Shown: positions 35,371 to 44,416, counted from the first letter of the stretch. The stretch: 52,290 bases of DNA from an uncultured Bacteroidia bacterium (GCA_902789445.1 CADAOB010000021.1:1-52290), one strand, 5' to 3'. A program made the numbers and translations. The notes: generated by a model not told the origin, from the letters alone.

Positions 35371-37836
35371 TCATATCGACAGGATGTCTTGCAGGAGGCC
35401 GCCGGCGGTCTGGCGGGGGCCGGCGCCGGCGCCGCGGATGACCAGCGGTGAGGGATAATCAGCGGTGGTGATGACGGCGCAGTTGTCGGTTCCGGCCAGC
35501 GAATAGAGCGGACTATCGGGGTCGACGGCCTGCAGACCGATGGATATCTGCCAACGCGGAACGACGCCCCGCCCGGAAGCGGATGCGGCGTCGCACAGCA
35601 GGTCGGCGGCGTCCGGCGAGCCGGCAGGACGCGGCGAAGTGGCGGAACGGGGCGAGCCGGCAGGACGCGACGAAGTGGCGGGACGCAGCGAAGCGACGTA
35701 GCGGAGGCGGCGGCCGGCGGCGCTGGCGGCCGCGTAGGCGGCGGCCAGGTCGGCTTCGGCCGGGAAGGCCTCGAGACGGATGTCGGCTTCTTCAAGCGGA
35801 AGGCCGGCTACGCGGGCGAGAATCAGCGTCTTGCGGAGGACGTCGCGGCCGCTTAGGTCGATGGCCGGGTCCGGCTCGGTGTATCCTTTCTGGCGGGCGT
35901 CTTCGACCAACGCAGCAAAATCGTGACCTTCATAGTGGTCGCACAGGTAATTGAGCGTTCCCGACAGGACAGCCTCCACGCAGACAAGCGTGTCGCCGGA
36001 GACGGCGGCCCGGTCGAGCGCCGCGAGAATCGGCAGGGCCGCACCGACCGTCGTCTCATAACGGAGGCCGACGTGCGAACGCGCTGCCGCTCCGGTGAGC
36101 GCTGCATAGCTTTCATAGCTGCCGGAGAACGGGATCTTGTTGCAGGCCACCACGTTGTAGCCGGCCTTGAACAGTTGCGGATAGCGGAGCCCCGTCTCTT
36201 CACTGGCCGTACAGTCCACGAAGACCGCGTCGGCCAGCGACAGGCCGGCAAGCGCATCGAAGAAGGAACCGGCCACGCCCTGTTCCAGGGCGGAAGGATC
36301 GACCCCGGCCGTGTCGATCAGATAGCGGCGGCTGTTGGCCAGGCCGCAGATCCGCAGGTCCTTGCCGGTCCGGCGGGCGATGGCGTCGTGATTCTCCCGG
36401 ATCATCCGGACCAGCGCCTTCCCGACCGTTCCGTAGCCGGCAATGAACAGGTTGACGGTCCGCAGCGGCGAACGGTCGAAGAATTCCCCGTGGATGGCCC
36501 GGATGGCCTCGTCGGCCTTGTCGGAGGCGACGATCACCGAGATGTTCCGTTCGGAAGAGCCCTGCGCCGTAGCCCGGACCGGGATGCCGCGTGCGCCCAG
36601 CGCCGCGAGCATCCGGCCCGTCGCGCCGCTGTGTCCCAGGATGTCGTCACCCACCAGGCAGACGATGGAATAGCCCGTCTCCACCTTGAGCGGCTGGAGT
36701 TTTCCCAGGGAGATTTCGTAGGCGAAGCAGGTATCGGCCGCCTGCTTGGCCGCCGGGGCGTCCGCCTCGGCGATGGCGATGCACATCGTATGGACCGAAG
36801 AGGCCTGCGTGATGAGGATGATGTTGATGCCGGCGCGCGTCAGGGCATCGAACAGCCGGGACGAGAAGCCGGGAATCCCGACCATGCCGCTGCCTTCCAG
36901 CGAGATCAGCGCGATCTTGTCGGAATTGGCGATGCCCAGCAGCGCTTCTTCGCGGCGCGGCGGGTTCTTCTCCACCAGGGTCCCGGGGTCGTCGGGGGCA
37001 AAAGTATCTTTTACATAAATGGGAATCCCTTCGTTGATGACGGGCTGGATGGTCGGGGGAAAAATGACTTTCGCCCCGAAATGGGAGAGTTCCTGCGCAG
37101 CGCGGTACGAAATGTTGCGGATGGTCCGCGCCGTGGGAACGGTCTTGGGATTGGTGGTCATGATGCCGGGCACATCCGTCCAGATTTCAACCAGGCGGGC
37201 CTTGACCGCGACGGCAAAGAGCGATGCGGTATAGTCGGAACCGCCGCGTCCCAGTGTGGTCACGCGCCCCAGTTCGTCGGAAGCGATGAAACCGGGCACA
37301 ATGAACAGCGCCGTATGCGGCTGGCTTTCGACGGCCGCGGCTATCTTCTCATTGGTCAGCGCCGTATCGACGACCCCGTTGTGGGTACGGACCAGTTCCC
37401 GGGAATCCAGCCAGCGGCAGGGAATGCCCAGCGAAGTGAATTTGGCCGCCAGAATCTTCGTGGAAAACAGCTCGCCGTAACTCTGGATGGCATCCAGGCT
37501 CGCTGGACTGAGTTCCCCCAGCAGGAAGACACCGTGCAGGATACCGCCCAGTGAATCGAACAGGCTGTCCACCGCAGCGCGGACCTCCGGAATCCGTCCG
37601 GCCGGGAGGAGCTGCGTCATCATTTCCTGATGACGGACGGCCAAACCGTCCAGCTCTGCCAGATAGGACTCGTCCCGCTCGGAAGCGAGCCGGCCCAGCC
37701 GGATCAGGGTGTCGGTACAGCCGCTGAGGGCGGAACAGACCAGGATGGTGCGGTCGCGCTCCAGCGAGGCACGCACGATTTCGATGATTCTTTCGGGAGA
37801 AGAGACGGACGTGCCGCCGAATTTCATCACTTGCAT
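35371..37836 (-). CDS. thrA: Bifunctional aspartokinase/homoserine dehydrogenase, with repeat insert
   Basis: The 821-residue fusion carries aspartokinase at the N-terminus (MKFGGTSVSS, GRGGSDYTAS). Two ACT domains for feedback control follow (ISLEGSGMVGIPGFSSRLFD region). Homoserine dehydrogenase starts near residue 460 (LFIAGYGTVGKALVRMI, FVDCTAS, EPDPAIDLSGRDVLRK). Between GRRLRYVASL and GVVPRWQISIGLQ there is an Ala/Ser/Pro/Arg-rich insert of about 35 residues encoded largely by 36-bp tandem repeats (residues about 717-740). The ending with VIRGAGAGPRQTAGGLLQDIL is normal. Its start overlaps metX by 10 bp. Confidence 0.95.
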   Translation of the reverse strand: MQVMKFGGTSVSSPERIIEIVRASLERDRTILVCSALSGCTDTLIRLGRLASERDESYLAELDGLAVRHQEMMTQLLPAGRIPEVRAAVDSLFDSLGGILHGVFLLGELSPASLDAIQSYGELFSTKILAAKFTSLGIPCRWLDSRELVRTHNGVVDTALTNEKIAAAVESQPHTALFIVPGFIASDELGRVTTLGRGGSDYTASLFAVAVKARLVEIWTDVPGIMTTNPKTVPTARTIRNISYRAAQELSHFGAKVIFPPTIQPVINEGIPIYVKDTFAPDDPGTLVEKNPPRREEALLGIANSDKIALISLEGSGMVGIPGFSSRLFDALTRAGINIILITQASSVHTMCIAIAEADAPAAKQAADTCFAYEISLGKLQPLKVETGYSIVCLVGDDILGHSGATGRMLAALGARGIPVRATAQGSSERNISVIVASDKADEAIRAIHGEFFDRSPLRTVNLFIAGYGTVGKALVRMIRENHDAIARRTGKDLRICGLANSRRYLIDTAGVDPSALEQGVAGSFFDALAGLSLADAVFVDCTASEETGLRYPQLFKAGYNVVACNKIPFSGSYESYAALTGAAARSHVGLRYETTVGAALPILAALDRAAVSGDTLVCVEAVLSGTLNYLCDHYEGHDFAALVEDARQKGYTEPDPAIDLSGRDVLRKTLILARVAGLPLEEADIRLEAFPAEADLAAAYAAASAAGRRLRYVASLRPATSSRPAGSPRSATSPRPAGSPDAADLLCDAASASGRGVVPRWQISIGLQAVDPDSPLYSLAGTDNCAVITTADYPSPLVIRGAGAGPRQTAGGLLQDILSI
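35617..35688. repeat. 36-bp tandem repeat inside thrA
   Basis: Two 36-bp units beginning CGAGCCGGCAGGACGCG, at 35617 and 35653, differ at only a few bases, and a partial third follows. The period keeps the frame and gives a repeated ATSxRPAGSP peptide. Confidence 0.8.
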
Positions 37837-38840
37837 AGCAGATACGGTTCAAGTAATTCTGTCAACTGTTTGGTTTCAAGCAGGAAACCATCGTGTCCAA
37901 AAGACGATGTTAAACGTTTATAAACGGCTCCGGGGATCATCGGCGCCCAGGTTTCAATCTCCGCGGGCGGGAAAATCGCATCGGTATCGATGGAGGCGAC
38001 GACCGTTTTCGCCCGGATGCGCCCCAGGGCCGCAGCGACGCCGCCGCGCCCCCGGCCCACATTGTGGCTGTCCACCGCATTGCAAAGATAATAATACGAA
38101 TACGCATCAAAACCACGGCGCAGCAGTTTTTCGCCTTGATAGCGTTCATACGAGGCAGCCCGTCCGGCGAACAGCGTGTCATCATCGGGCTCGGCCTGGG
38201 TCAGACCGTATCCTTCAAAGCAGCGATAGGAGATCAGCGCCTGGGCGCGGGCGCAGCGGAGGCCCGCCGCGCCGCCCGACAAGTCAACGGCCTGCCGGAA
38301 AGACGGGTCGGCCTCAAGGGCCATCCGCTGCGTCTCGATGCCGGCCGACAGATAGGGCGACACCCGCGGCGAAGTGGCGATGAAAGCCGCCTGCGCAAAG
38401 AGATCCGGTTCGGAAACAGCCCATTCCACCGCCTGGAAACCGCCGATGGAGCTGCCCACCAGCAGATCGATGCGGTCGATGGCCAGGGCCCGTCGTACCG
38501 CCGTCATCGCCGCCACCATATCGCGGACCGTAATGGCCGGAAAATCAAAGAAAAACGGCAGGCCCGTCTCCGGATTGACGGAGGCCGGGCCCGAGGAACC
38601 GTAAGGGGAAGCCAACATGTTGACACAAACGATGAAATCGCGTTCCGTATCGAAGAAACGGCCCGGACCTACCATCTCAGGCCACCAGTCTTCGGGGTCA
38701 CTGTTGGCTGTCAGCGCATGGCAGATCCAGATGACCTGGCCGCGACGGACGCGGGATGTATGATACACGACCTTCACCCGGTCGAGACGCCCGCCTGCCT
38801 CGAAGCGGAAATCGTCGAGAAAAAGCTCGTGCCGGATCAT
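37827..38840 (-). CDS. metX: Homoserine O-acetyltransferase (MetX family)
   Basis: A 337-residue alpha/beta hydrolase-fold enzyme that acylates homoserine with acetyl-CoA (or succinyl-CoA; the sequence does not settle which). The nucleophile elbow is VGSSIGGFQAVEW near residue 130. NMLASPYGSSGPASVNPETG is the MetX signature, and the catalytic histidine is in SFGHDGFLLE. It overlaps metY by four bases (ATGA) and thrA by ten. Product and substrate link it to both neighbours. Confidence 0.94.
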   Translation of the reverse strand: MIRHELFLDDFRFEAGGRLDRVKVVYHTSRVRRGQVIWICHALTANSDPEDWWPEMVGPGRFFDTERDFIVCVNMLASPYGSSGPASVNPETGLPFFFDFPAITVRDMVAAMTAVRRALAIDRIDLLVGSSIGGFQAVEWAVSEPDLFAQAAFIATSPRVSPYLSAGIETQRMALEADPSFRQAVDLSGGAAGLRCARAQALISYRCFEGYGLTQAEPDDDTLFAGRAASYERYQGEKLLRRGFDAYSYYYLCNAVDSHNVGRGRGGVAAALGRIRAKTVVASIDTDAIFPPAEIETWAPMIPGAVYKRLTSSFGHDGFLLETKQLTELLEPYLLCK

Positions 38841-40123
38841 TCGTGCGCCGCTTCCAATGCCTGCCGGAGATCTTCGATGATGTCTTCTGCGTCTTCCAGT
38901 CCGATGCTCAGGCGCATCAGGCCGGGATCGATGCCGGCCGCGCGCAGTTGCGCGTCGGACAACTGCCGATGCGTGTGCGAAGCCGGATGCAGGATGCAGC
39001 TGTGGCAGTCCGCCACGTGCGTCTCGATGGTGATGAGCCGGAGCGCATCCATAAAGCGGTTGTCGAAGGCGCGACCGCCCTTCAGGCCCAGGCAGAGAAC
39101 GCCGCTGGAGCCTTCCGGAAGATATTTCAGGGCTTTTTCATGCTGGCTGTCTCCGGGCAGGCCGGGATATTTCACCCAGGCCACGTCGGGATGGCGCTGG
39201 AGGAAACGCGCGACTTCCAGCGCGCTTTCGCAATGGCGCGGCACGCGGAGGTGCAGCGTCTGCAGGCCGAGATTCAGGTAGAAGGCATTCTGCGGGCTCT
39301 GGATGGATCCCAGGTCACGCATCAGGTGGGTCGTAGCCTTGGTGATATAAGCCGCCCGGCCGAAGGCTTTGGTATAGATGAGTCCATGATAGGAGGCGTC
39401 GGGTGTGCACAGGCCGGGGAACTTGTCGGCATGGGCTTCCCAGTCAAAATTGCCGCTGTCCACCAGCGCGCCGCCGACCGCCACGCCTTGGCCGTCCATG
39501 TATTTGGTCGTGGAATGGGTCACGATGTCGGCGCCCCATTCGAAGGGCCGGCAATTCACGGGCGTAGGGAAGGTATTGTCCACGACAAGGGGCACGCCGT
39601 GGGCATGGGCGATCCGGGCGAATTTCTCGATGTCAAGCACTTCCACGCCGGGATTGGACAGGGTCTCCCCGAAGAGGAGCTTGGTTTCTGGCCGGAACGC
39701 CGCCGCAATCACGTCTTCCGGATCGTCGGGATTGACGAAGGTGACGGCGATGCCCATTTTTTCCAGCGTGACGCCCAGCAGGTTGAAAGTGCCGCCATAG
39801 ATGTTGGCGGCGCTGACGATATGGTCGCCGGCACAGCAGATGTTCAGGCAGGCGAAGAGATTGGCGGCCTGGCCCGACGAAGTCAGCATCGCCCCCACTC
39901 CGCCTTCCAGGTCGGCGATTTTCGCGGCTACATGGTCGTTGGTGGGATTTTGGAGGCGGGTATAGAAATAACCGCTTTCTTCGAGGTCGAACAGGCGGCC
40001 CATCTGGTCGGAAGTCTCATATTTGAAGGTGGTACTCTGGATGATCGGAATCTGTCGGGGTTCTCCCTTTCCGGGCTGGTAGCCCGCGTGCACGCAGCGC
40101 GTGCCGATGCCTTGCTTGCTCAT
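38837..40123 (-). CDS. metY: O-acetylhomoserine sulfhydrylase
   Basis: A 428-residue PLP enzyme of the Cys/Met metabolism family that makes homocysteine from O-acetylhomoserine and sulfide. It has TRCVHAGYQPGKGEPRQIPI at the start, SSGQAANLFACLN, and the PLP lysine Lys207 in HSTTKYMDGQG. The insertion typical of MetY over cystathionine gamma-synthase is present (GNFDWEAHADKFPGL). It is first in the aspartate-family operon and divergent from the Lrp-type regulator. Confidence 0.95.
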   Translation of the reverse strand: MSKQGIGTRCVHAGYQPGKGEPRQIPIIQSTTFKYETSDQMGRLFDLEESGYFYTRLQNPTNDHVAAKIADLEGGVGAMLTSSGQAANLFACLNICCAGDHIVSAANIYGGTFNLLGVTLEKMGIAVTFVNPDDPEDVIAAAFRPETKLLFGETLSNPGVEVLDIEKFARIAHAHGVPLVVDNTFPTPVNCRPFEWGADIVTHSTTKYMDGQGVAVGGALVDSGNFDWEAHADKFPGLCTPDASYHGLIYTKAFGRAAYITKATTHLMRDLGSIQSPQNAFYLNLGLQTLHLRVPRHCESALEVARFLQRHPDVAWVKYPGLPGDSQHEKALKYLPEGSSGVLCLGLKGGRAFDNRFMDALRLITIETHVADCHSCILHPASHTHRQLSDAQLRAAGIDPGLMRLSIGLEDAEDIIEDLRQALEAAHE

Positions 40124-40145
40124 GGTCTGCTAATTATTTTCTGCG

Positions 40146-40153
40146 CAAAGATA
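40146..40153 (-). promoter_or_regulatory. -7 box of metY operon
   Basis: TATCTTTG on the minus strand lies 22 bp before the metY start codon. Confidence 0.6.
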
Positions 40154-40192
40154 AAGGGAAGGGAAAAAACAGGCAATAGTCTGGAAAAAATC

Positions 40193-40276
40193 GGAAAATA
40201 TTTCTAATTTTGCCAATATTTCCAGGAATAAAAGAAAATTATTCCAGATTACGGACCTGATTTAGAAAAATATTTC
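40193..40276. promoter_or_regulatory. Candidate Lrp-type operator region between metY and regulator
   Basis: This A/T-rich stretch holds a perfect dyad GGAATAA/TTATTCC (40225-40245). GAAAATATTTC (40194-40204), AATATTTCC and GAAAAATATTTC (40265-40276) are near-palindromic neighbours of related sequence. Spaced A/T dyads in a divergent promoter fit autoregulation and metY control by the Lrp-family protein; this is inference. Confidence 0.45.
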
Positions 40277-40278
40277 AT

Positions 40279-40743
40279 ATGGCAAGCAACCTGGACAGCA
40301 CCGACCTGAAAATTCTGAAGTGCCTGCAGGAGAACGCGCGCCAGACGACCAAGGAACTGGCGGCGAAGGTTAACCTCTCCACCACCCCGGTCTTCGAACG
40401 GCTCAAACGGCTGGAACGCGAGGGATATATCCGGCAATACGTCGCCATCCTCGACGCGGAAAAACTCGATCTGGGCTTCGAGGTCTTCTGCTCCGTGAAA
40501 CTGAAGCAGATGACCCGCGACGTGGCCCGCGCCTTCACGCGGACCATCCGCGGCATCCCGCAGGTGGCCGAGTGCTACAACATCTCGGGCGAATACGACT
40601 ACCTGCTCAAGATCCGCGCCCGCAACATGAAAGAATACAACGAGTTCGTCATCAACACCCTGGGCACCATCGACGCCATCGGCAGCGTCCAGTCTTCCTT
40701 CGTGATGAACGAGATCAAGCACAGCTACGGCCTCTGCCTATGA
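40279..40743 (+). CDS. Lrp/AsnC-family transcriptional regulator
   Basis: A 154-residue feast/famine regulator. The N-terminal winged helix is DLKILKCLQENARQTTKELAAKVNLSTTPVFERLKRLEREG. The C-terminal RAM ligand-binding domain includes VAECYNISGEYDYLLKIRARN. Amino acids usually modulate such proteins; methionine is a reasonable guess from the divergent metY operon. Its stop codon overlaps the start of the uvrA-like gene (ATGA), an unusual partnership. Confidence 0.93.
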   Translation: MASNLDSTDLKILKCLQENARQTTKELAAKVNLSTTPVFERLKRLEREGYIRQYVAILDAEKLDLGFEVFCSVKLKQMTRDVARAFTRTIRGIPQVAECYNISGEYDYLLKIRARNMKEYNEFVINTLGTIDAIGSVQSSFVMNEIKHSYGLCL

Positions 40744-43007
40744 ATACCTTCGATACCATCCGCGTGCACGGGGCCCGCGAAAACAATCTCCGCGACCTGT
40801 CGCTCGACATTCCCAAATACAAGATCACCATCTTCACCGGCGTATCCGGCTCCGGAAAGAGTTCCCTGGTCATGGACACCCTCGCGGCGAAAAGCCGCCG
40901 CGAGCTCAACGACACCTTCCCCACTTTCGTGCAGCAGTATCTCCCCAAATACGGCCGGCCGAAAGTCGATTCGATCGAGGGGCTGCCCATCGCCATCGTC
41001 ATCGACCAGAAGAAACCCGCGCAGAACTCCCGCTCCACCGTCGGCACCTATACGGATATCTACGCGCTGATCCGCCTGCTGTTCTCGCGCGTGGGCAAAC
41101 CGTTCGTGGGCTACTCCGACAGTTTCAGCTTCAACCATCCGCAGGGCAGCTGCCCGCGCTGCGCCGGGCTGGGCGAGATCCGGGAGCTCGACATCCACAA
41201 ACTCGTGGATTTCGACAAGAGCCTCAACGACGAAGATACCATCCATTACATCGCCTTCGGGAAGGGCGGCTGGCGCTGGATCCGCTACGCCCGCAGCGGC
41301 CTGTTCGACCTCGACAAGAAAATCCGGGATTACACGCCGGAAGAACTGGACCTGTTCCTGAACAGCCCGCAGATCCGGCTCAAGAATCCGCCGGCCGGCT
41401 GGCCGAAGAGCGCGAAATACGAGGGCCTGATCCCGCGGATGTACCGCAGCATCATCAACTCCGAAGAAGGGCTGCTCCACGCGGCCGTGCTCAATCCGAT
41501 GCTGCGGATGGGCACCTGCCCGGACTGCGGCGGCACAAGACTCAATCCCAAGGTCCTCAGCTGCAAGATCGAAGGGCTGAACATCGCGCAGGTATGCGCC
41601 ATGTCCATCTCCCGGCTGAACGCCTGGATCCAGAGCCTGGGCGACCCGCTGGCCGTCGACCTGAAGGCCGCCATCGGGGAACGGCTTTCCGCCCTGGAAG
41701 AGATCGGCCTCGGCTACCTGTCGCTGAGCCGGCCGGTCGGCACGCTTTCGGGCGGCGAGGCGCAGCGCTGCAAGATCGCCAAGTACATCAATTCATCCCT
41801 CTCGGACGTGCTCTATATCCTGGACGAGCCCAGCGTGGGGCTGCATCCGCGCGACATCGAGCGGCTGAAACGCTCGGTCCGCCGGCTGCGCGACCGGGGC
41901 AACACCGTCCTGCTGGTGGAGCACCATCCGGAGATGATCCGCATCGCCGACCACATTGTGGACCTCGGGCCGGGTCCGGGCATCGACGGCGGCCGGATCC
42001 TGTTCGAAGGACCGTTCGACGCTTTGCTCCGGAGCGGAACGGCCACGGGAAAGCTGGTGGAAGAACGGCTGCCGTTCAAGGCAGCGCCGCGGGCCGGGAA
42101 CGGCGTGTTCCGGGTGGAACACGCCGCCTTGAACAACCTGCGGGACCTCAGCGTCGATTTCCCGCTGGGCGTCTTCGGCGTGGTGGCGGGTGTGGCCGGC
42201 TCGGGCAAGAGTTCGCTGATGGAATGTTTCCGGCAGCAGTACCCCGAAGCGGACAAAGTGATCTATATCAGCCAGAAGAACATCGGTGTCAGCCTGCGTT
42301 CCACGCCCGGCACCTATATGGACGTCGCCGGCGACATCCGCAAGGCCTTCGCCCGGGCGAACAAGATGAAGGAAGCCTACTTTACGTTCAACGGCGCGGG
42401 TGCCTGTCCCGTGTGCGGCGGCAAGGGCGTCATCGTGTCGGAGATGGCTTTCATGGATGCGATCGAGACGACCTGCGAAGCCTGCGGCGGCCTGCGCTAC
42501 CGGGACGAAGCCCTGCAATACACGCTGACGAGCCCGGCCACCGGCCAGACGCTGAACATCGCGCAGGCGATGGACCTGTCGGTCCGCCTGGCCTCCGCCT
42601 TCTTCGCCGGGACCGTCATCGAACAGAAACTCCGGCCGCTGGTAGATGTCGGCCTGCAGTATCTCCATCTGAACCAGTCGCTTTCGACGCTTTCGGGCGG
42701 GGAACTCCAGCGGCTGAAGCTCGCTTCCTACCTGGGCGTCGAAGACAAGATCTTCATCGTGGACGAGCCCACCGACGGCCTCCATGTCAAGGATATCCGC
42801 AACATCATCGCGCTGTTTGACACGCTGGTGGCACAGGGCAACACGGTCTATATGATCGAACACAACCTCGACGTCATCCGCTCGGCCGACTTCCTGCTGG
42901 AACTCGGGCCGGGGGCCGGCGAGGAAGGCGGACGCCTTCTCTACGCCGGCGCCCCCGCCGGCCTCGCCACCTGCCCGGCGTCCATCACCGCCGCCTATCT
43001 CTTCTGA
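40740..43007 (+). CDS. Short UvrA-like excinuclease ATPase (class II UvrA type)
   Basis: A 755-residue ABC-type DNA-binding ATPase related to UvrA. Two ATP sites are present: GVSGSGKSS (34-42) with LSGGEAQRCKIAKY, and GVAGSGKSS with LSGGELQRLKLASY. Zinc-type CxxC pairs include CPRCAGLG, CPDCGG and CPVCGGKG. It is about 190 residues shorter than housekeeping UvrA, most of the loss falling in the region that binds UvrB, as in UvrA2/DrrC-like proteins. Those act in DNA-adduct tolerance or drug self-protection. Here it is translationally coupled to an Lrp-type regulator. Confidence 0.9.
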   Translation: MNTFDTIRVHGARENNLRDLSLDIPKYKITIFTGVSGSGKSSLVMDTLAAKSRRELNDTFPTFVQQYLPKYGRPKVDSIEGLPIAIVIDQKKPAQNSRSTVGTYTDIYALIRLLFSRVGKPFVGYSDSFSFNHPQGSCPRCAGLGEIRELDIHKLVDFDKSLNDEDTIHYIAFGKGGWRWIRYARSGLFDLDKKIRDYTPEELDLFLNSPQIRLKNPPAGWPKSAKYEGLIPRMYRSIINSEEGLLHAAVLNPMLRMGTCPDCGGTRLNPKVLSCKIEGLNIAQVCAMSISRLNAWIQSLGDPLAVDLKAAIGERLSALEEIGLGYLSLSRPVGTLSGGEAQRCKIAKYINSSLSDVLYILDEPSVGLHPRDIERLKRSVRRLRDRGNTVLLVEHHPEMIRIADHIVDLGPGPGIDGGRILFEGPFDALLRSGTATGKLVEERLPFKAAPRAGNGVFRVEHAALNNLRDLSVDFPLGVFGVVAGVAGSGKSSLMECFRQQYPEADKVIYISQKNIGVSLRSTPGTYMDVAGDIRKAFARANKMKEAYFTFNGAGACPVCGGKGVIVSEMAFMDAIETTCEACGGLRYRDEALQYTLTSPATGQTLNIAQAMDLSVRLASAFFAGTVIEQKLRPLVDVGLQYLHLNQSLSTLSGGELQRLKLASYLGVEDKIFIVDEPTDGLHVKDIRNIIALFDTLVAQGNTVYMIEHNLDVIRSADFLLELGPGAGEEGGRLLYAGAPAGLATCPASITAAYLF

Positions 43008-43068
43008 CGGCAACGCCCCGCACAAGCTTGCCCTGCGGCCTCCTGCCCGGCCCGCCTTCCCCATTTGC

Positions 43069-43177
43069 GATGCAATGTACACATCAGTCAGTCAGCGACT
43101 TGCGCAAGTTGATCCCCTCGGTTTCCGAGGGGATCAACTTGCATAATCAGCTGATAATCAAGCGTGTCCGTTGCAGC
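43069..43177 (+). repeat. 109-bp inverted-repeat (MITE-like) element, copy 2
   Basis: It starts GATGCAATGTAC and ends GTCCGTTGCAGC. The centre is a perfect 18-bp stem, GCAAGTTGATCCCCTCGG (43104-43121) with its inverse at 43125-43142 and a TTT loop. It lies between the uvrA-like gene and a convergent lipoprotein gene and is about as long as the whole gap. Confidence 0.85.
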
Positions 43178-43186
43178 TAATATACC

Positions 43187-43636
43187 CTAATTCGAGGACC
43201 GCTCAAAAGCAGGCGCTTCGGGCCATCCGGTCCAGGCATCATAGCCGAGCGTCTCCTTGCCGAGTAGTTTCAGGGAAAGGCGCCGGGACGAGAGTTCCTG
43301 AATCTGATAAATGATCGAGCCATTGATGCCGCAGAAAGAGGCCTCCCGGATATGGAGGGTCCGCCCGTCTTCTTCGACAGAATAAAAATACGACGTTTCA
43401 CGGTCTCCGGCGAATACATCATGATTCCGGACCCAAAGCACAGGAATGGTACCGGAAGTTTGGTCGCCCAGGCTGTTGAAAGTCCAGGTCGTGAATCCCT
43501 CTTGAACCATACCTTTCGGTGCGATCAGGCGCCAGGTGCCGTCCAGCCGGCCGGGTTCTTCAGGCAAAGTTTCACAGGCACAGAGTCCTGCCAGAAGCAG
43601 GAGCATAGCAGATAAAAGCGTCAGCGTCTTTCTCAT
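43187..43636 (-). CDS. Small lipoprotein, lipocalin-like
   Basis: A 149-residue lipoprotein: a signal peptide with lipobox LLAGLCACE, then a beta-rich body. The pattern GTWRLIAPKG, TTWTFNSLGDQTSGT, YFYSVEEDGRTLHIRE and LSSRRLSLKLLGKET resembles the small lipocalin-like proteins common in Bacteroidales. No catalytic residue is evident and I cannot give a function. It is flanked on both sides by copies of the 109-bp element, and its lipobox is nearly the same as that of the binding protein at 45492-46514. Confidence 0.75.
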   Translation of the reverse strand: MRKTLTLLSAMLLLLAGLCACETLPEEPGRLDGTWRLIAPKGMVQEGFTTWTFNSLGDQTSGTIPVLWVRNHDVFAGDRETSYFYSVEEDGRTLHIREASFCGINGSIIYQIQELSSRRLSLKLLGKETLGYDAWTGWPEAPAFERSSN

Positions 43637-43721
43637 TTCACGATTGTTTTACCATTAAATGCAGCTTCCGGGAAAACCTTGCGCAGGCGCTCTCAAATGT
43701 CATCCCCGCCTATGCCCCCCG

Positions 43722-43840
43722 TTTGCGCTGCAATGTACACATCAGTCAGTCAGCGACTTGCACAAGTTGACCCCCTCGGTTTCCGAGGGGATCAACTTGC
43801 GTAATCGGCTGATGCTCAAATGCGTCCGTTGCAGCGCAAA
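43722..43840 (+). repeat. 109-bp inverted-repeat (MITE-like) element, copy 3
   Basis: The core 43727-43835 is very similar to copy 2. The outer inverted repeat is extended to 12 bp here: TTTGCGCTGCAA and TTGCAGCGCAAA. The central stem has one mismatch (GACCCCC against GATCCCC). It sits in a divergent gap, so it is not simply a shared terminator. Confidence 0.85.
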
Positions 43841-43884
43841 AATAATAAAAAAAATGGTTTTAACTTTTGAACGATTTTTGCGAC

Positions 43885-43892
43885 TAATCTTA
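43885..43892 (+). promoter_or_regulatory. Weak -7 box of second ECF sigma gene
   Basis: TAATCTTA resembles TAnnTTTG, with TTTG 19 bp upstream at 43866-43869. Weak match. Confidence 0.35.
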
Positions 43893-43906
43893 GAAAAGAG
43901 CCTTTT

Positions 43907-44416
43907 ATGACGAAACAGGATTTTGGACAGCTATCGGCCCGGATACGGGAAAAGCTGGTGGCGGTTGCACGGCAGTTCGGCCGGGCGACGGGTAGCACCA
44001 GCGACGAGGCCGAAGATGTCGTGCAGGAGGCGCTGGTCACCCTGTGGGAACTCGTCGAGAAAGGCTATCCGGTCCGGGACGCCGAGGCGTTGGCCGTGCG
44101 GCTGACCAAGAACATCTGCGTCAATCATTTCCGGAAACGGAAGATCCGTTTCCGGCCGTTGGAAGAGGCGGCGCAAAGCGGAAGCGCGCCCACGGACAGT
44201 CCGCTGGAAGCGGAAGAAAACCAGCGGATCCGCAAGTGCTTGTATAAGAAACTATCTGAGACACAACGGACTTTCCTGACGATGCGCAGCGACTATGCGC
44301 TCTCGCTCGACGAGATTGCCGCTGCGACGGGACGCCCGAAGAACAGCATCAAGGTGAGCCTTTCGACGGCCCGTCGGCAGATGCTGGAAGAACTGAAAAA
44401 AATGAACGCTTTATGA
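43907..44416 (+). CDS. ECF RNA polymerase sigma factor, second
   Basis: A 169-residue ECF sigma factor. Region 2 contains DEAEDVVQEALVTLWELV and LAVRLTKNICVNHFRKRKIR; region 4 contains YALSLDEIAAATGRPKNSIKVSLSTARRQML. It is not closely similar to the sigma factor at 19152. The stop overlaps the ATG of a single-pass membrane protein, presumably its anti-sigma factor. No SusC receptor is adjacent. Confidence 0.92.
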   Translation: MTKQDFGQLSARIREKLVAVARQFGRATGSTSDEAEDVVQEALVTLWELVEKGYPVRDAEALAVRLTKNICVNHFRKRKIRFRPLEEAAQSGSAPTDSPLEAEENQRIRKCLYKKLSETQRTFLTMRSDYALSLDEIAAATGRPKNSIKVSLSTARRQMLEELKKMNAL

